Assembly (NCBI RefSeq): GCF_000210295.1
Contig: NC_026735.1
Location: forward strand, 11,749-75,748
DNA from: Trypanosoma brucei gambiense DAL972
Lineage: Eukaryota; Euglenozoa; Kinetoplastea; Trypanosomatida; Trypanosomatidae
Direction of reading: 5' to 3'
DNA: 64,000 nt
The notes beneath the pieces are model-generated. The model was not told the origin of the DNA. It worked only from the letters and a program-made list of their open reading frames with translations, and made no database searches. Numbering within the stretch: the stretch's first letter is position 1; every line of letters starts with the position of its first letter. Below are positions 61,322 to 64,000 of this stretch, one piece after another. The position numbers and the translations under genes are program-made.

Positions 61322-62900
61322 CCTCAAAGTATTTTCCTTTCCTTTTTTTTTCTTTTTACGATTTTGCTCTTGATGGTACCAATGACCCACCAGAGATCTG
61401 GTAAATTTTTCCTTTACCCGTGTCCCCGAAAGCCTCCCTTTTCGATGGTGTCGCGTTATTTTGCCGTATTATCACTTCGGTTAGTTGTTGTGTTGATGGT
61501 GTTAACCCCACTGTACCCAAAATCTCACAGCATGGCGGCGCAAACCGGTCTAGGAAGATTTTAACGTAGCAAAAAAAAAAAAATGTCCCTCCACCGGAAT
61601 CGTGTCTCGGCTCTCCTCTTTTTTTTCTTTTTAGAACTTCCATATTGTGAATGCCTGTGTGCGTGTGTAACGCTCGCTCGGGTGGCGGATCCTCGTCATT
61701 AGGTCCGAAGGTGAATTGCATGATGTTATGGACAATGTGGCGTACGGAAAGAATGAAAGGAGTAGCGGTATGAAATCTGCGGGAGAAAGTGATTACCGCG
61801 GGAACGGTGTTCTGAAGGCATCCCATGCGCCTCCGCTCTGTGCGCTGAGGTAAATGTTTTGTGCCATGTTGCTGCGTAGTTTTTCTTATTGTTTTCCCCT
61901 CCTTTTCCTACATTCAGTGTGCTGTAGATAACTGCAAATCAGACAGAACTGCGATGTACCCCTAAAAAATATTGTGGCACCGCTGCCTCTTCACATATGT
62001 TTTGTTGTTCCTTCGCGTTTCGTGACGTTGTGGCCCTTCCCCTTCCTTTATATCGATAGAAAGGCTGTACGTGAGTTATCGGTTTGAAAGCCGAACCGCA
62101 TTTGACACAAGTGGTTGGCCGGCTGCTTTGGTGTCTTTTTTTTTGTTTTAAAGGTTTTCTGCAGTTGCCAAACCATAGGAAAATTTATCACATTCCATTT
62201 CTGTAGTTCAAGGGGACAAGTAAGTTCTTTTATTAGTTTTATTCTTTTTTTTTTTTTTGCCTCGGCCGCGTTGATGGGCACAGTTTAGTTACTGTTGATG
62301 GTGTGGCTGATGCTTTCCCCTCGGCACGTTGAACTGTCGTAGTTAATTATGTGTGGTGCTGCTAATATCCGTGCGGTTTGAATAAATCTTTAGTGCCCAT
62401 CTGTAGTTGCGGTTCTTGACGCATGGCTCCAAGTTTAGTGATAAACACGCTCGCAAGCTCATATAAATATATGTAAATGTGTGTGTGTGTGTGTGTGTTT
62501 GGGATGATGAATATATGGAGGGGGGCGTATAACAGGAGTTTTCGACACCCCGCAGGCAAGAGGAATGAATGCCGTGCGAAGGGAAGAGACCGGGCGGTTG
62601 TTTAAGTATTGTGTCGGTGATTCCGAAAAGAGGGAGTTTACCGTAATGAGGAGTGAATGGGGCGAGGAAAATCATGTTTGAATAACTGAGTATGGCCGCT
62701 TGTGTGGCACAGAAGGTCTCTCTATATCGGTTAACGGGATTAGGGTAGTGGGATGGTTGTTTGCCTGAGGGTTGCCCGCGGCGGAAGCTACGTTGGAGGA
62801 ATGTGCTCTCGGGATGGTGTTAAAGGGGTGTTTGTATTTGTTGAGCGTAGTGTCCCGGTGAATGCTTTGACGCTGTGGGAAAGTGTGGCGCTAATAATAG
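61322..62900. other. Gene-free region downstream of the last + strand gene
   Basis: T-rich tracts (61338-61360, 61617-61633 and 62246-62260) and (GT)n at 62478-62499. No gene or RNA was recognised. The + strand unit may end here or continue outside the window. Confidence 0.45.
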
Positions 62901-62905
62901 CGTTG

Positions 62906-63542
62906 CTAGTTTCTTTGAGGCATCGGCTTCCACTGAAGATGTGGTTCCAACAACACAACTTCCACTCCTCTGATCACGGTTCTCATCTTTCTCATGCTGT
63001 GTCTCGTTTGTTGTTGCAGTGCGAGTCGCATCGTCTGCAGTATCATCTGCTGAAACTCTCCGAGCGCCGCATCTGCATGTATTTCTGCGGCCTTTTCAGT
63101 TATCGGCACTTGGATGGCCTCTTCCCTTTCCTATGCCGTTTGCCGATATTTGCCGGCAGCGTGCAGGTCCTATTGCGGATAACGTAGGCGTCCTTTTCAT
63201 CAATTTAATCCCCAGCACCACCGCAGCGTCGAGTGCCCTGTCGTTTGCACCTACGAACTCCATTGGTTCATATGGCTTATCCCAAGTAGCAAATGTTACT
63301 TCCCAATTCACAACTTCGGGGTTGTCAAGTTTGTCGCAAACACTTCTCATCGCGTTCGATGCTGTTCTTGTCGCCTGCTCTTTGTCTTTAGCGGGTTGGG
63401 CTTGCGGCGCCTGAGAAACTTTCCGTATCACTCCATACCTGCCGGATGCCCTTTCTTTTGGTTCGCGAAACTGCATCGTGTCACTGGCCGCAGTATTTCT
63501 AGACGTGTTACCCCCTGTTGTTGGGGTATTCGGTCCATACGT
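62906..63542 (-). pseudogene. Unidentified minus-strand coding remnant
   Basis: Two overlapping minus-strand frames have protein-like composition: 63096-63476, open further up to about 63542 (with NPEVVNWEVTFATWDKPYEP and ANDRALDAAVVLGIKLMKR), and 62906-63109 (EFQQMILQTMRLALQQQTRHSM). They overlap by 14 bp in different frames, as if one gene were frameshifted. A + strand frame (62753-63187) overlaps them but starts at ATG with biased, Leu/Arg-rich composition. I do not recognise the family. If real, it would converge with the + strand cluster. Confidence 0.3.
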
Positions 63543-64000
63543 TTACTCCCCGGCCTTCAATAATTCTTCCTCAAGTATTGTTCCCGTGTGTTCAAACACC
63601 GCCTCTGTTATCCCTATTTTTGTTTGCTTTGTTTCGTCACGGCGGCTGTTGGTCGTTTTTCATTACGGGATTTAAGTCTCCCGCGGGAGCCCGTGAAAGG
63701 AGTGTTCCGACCATACCGAAAGTTTTATACATCTTTTTTCCCGAACATCTCTATATGGGTGAAGGAAGGTGTTGGAGGTCGGTTTTGGAAGTAGACTTAA
63801 ATTTTTCTTGCGAATGTAAGCTTCACAGATATGTCAACGGCAACTCCACAGACCATTTTGGATGCAGAACGGACAAAGGCCTTGACATAAAAGCTTTTGT
63901 ATAAAAGAGGGACAAACGCCATTTTCAATCGGAAATGGTTCGCCGCTCAGAAACTTCACGTCGCATGCAGACGGTATGTTAAAATTGTAAAATGGGGAGT
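63543..64000. other. Window end, nothing recognised
   Basis: Short frames only; the 128-codon + strand frame 63518-63904 begins at TTG and has no motif. Confidence 0.4.

Noticed and set aside
63019..63414. + strand 131-codon frame opposite the minus-strand remnant
   Set aside because: Ser/Ala/Leu-rich shadow of the more protein-like minus frame; no motif.

Overview
The window looks like a piece of a Trypanosoma brucei-group chromosome, most likely chromosome 2. The evidence is as follows. Long protein-coding genes run one after another on one strand without introns. They are separated by pyrimidine-rich tracts followed by AG, typical of trans-splice acceptors. There is a decayed ingi-type retroelement with a trypanosome 2A-like peptide, and there is a BPI/ESAG5-like gene. 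The gene order GPI GlcNAc-transferase (PIG-A) - DNA polymerase delta - ISWI - protein kinase is the one I remember from T. brucei chromosome 2. No database was consulted.

Layout. Positions 1-6540 are an AT-rich tandem array of 29/30-bp monomers, interrupted by a 100-base assembly gap. Its size, composition and neighbours fit a T. brucei centromeric array. Positions 6592-12300 hold a full-length but dead ingi-like retroelement: promoter/ribozyme-like 5' signature, degenerate 2A, endonuclease, reverse transcriptase, RNase H, C2H2 fingers and poly(A). It sits directly against the last degenerate monomers. Positions 12351-13662 and 23518-24832 are the two arms of an almost perfect inverted repeat. 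Each arm carries a complete cyclophilin gene, and the two encode identical 196-residue proteins pointing away from each other. The 9.9-kb spacer holds one plausible minus-strand gene (14783-15715) and otherwise apparently non-coding DNA. It is the best place in the window for a divergent transcription start region.

From 23.8 kb to 61.3 kb every convincing gene is on the + strand, forming one polycistronic unit. In order: cyclophilin; an EGF/PSI membrane glycoprotein; a PDRG1/prefoldin-like protein; a Rad1-like checkpoint clamp protein; a small unknown protein; a truncated paralogue of the EGF/PSI protein; PIG-A; a small unknown protein; DNA polymerase delta catalytic subunit; ISWI; a protein kinase with EF-hands; a TPR protein; a large helical protein that is probably a subunit of the mitochondrial RNA-editing substrate-binding complex (MRB1860); Atg3; a 69-residue basic protein; and an ESAG5/BPI-like secreted glycoprotein. 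Intergenic DNA is rich in poly-pyrimidine, (TA)n, (GT)n and trinucleotide runs, especially at 46.7-50.2 kb. The last 2.7 kb has no convincing + strand gene and holds traces of minus-strand coding sequence.

The genes do not form a single pathway, as expected for trypanosome polycistronic units. They cover GPI-anchor synthesis, replication and checkpoint, chromatin and VSG silencing, editing, autophagy and surface proteins. The most unusual features are the pericentromeric inverted duplication of cyclophilin, the substructure of the centromere-like array, the retroelement at its edge, and the truncated EGF/PSI paralogue.
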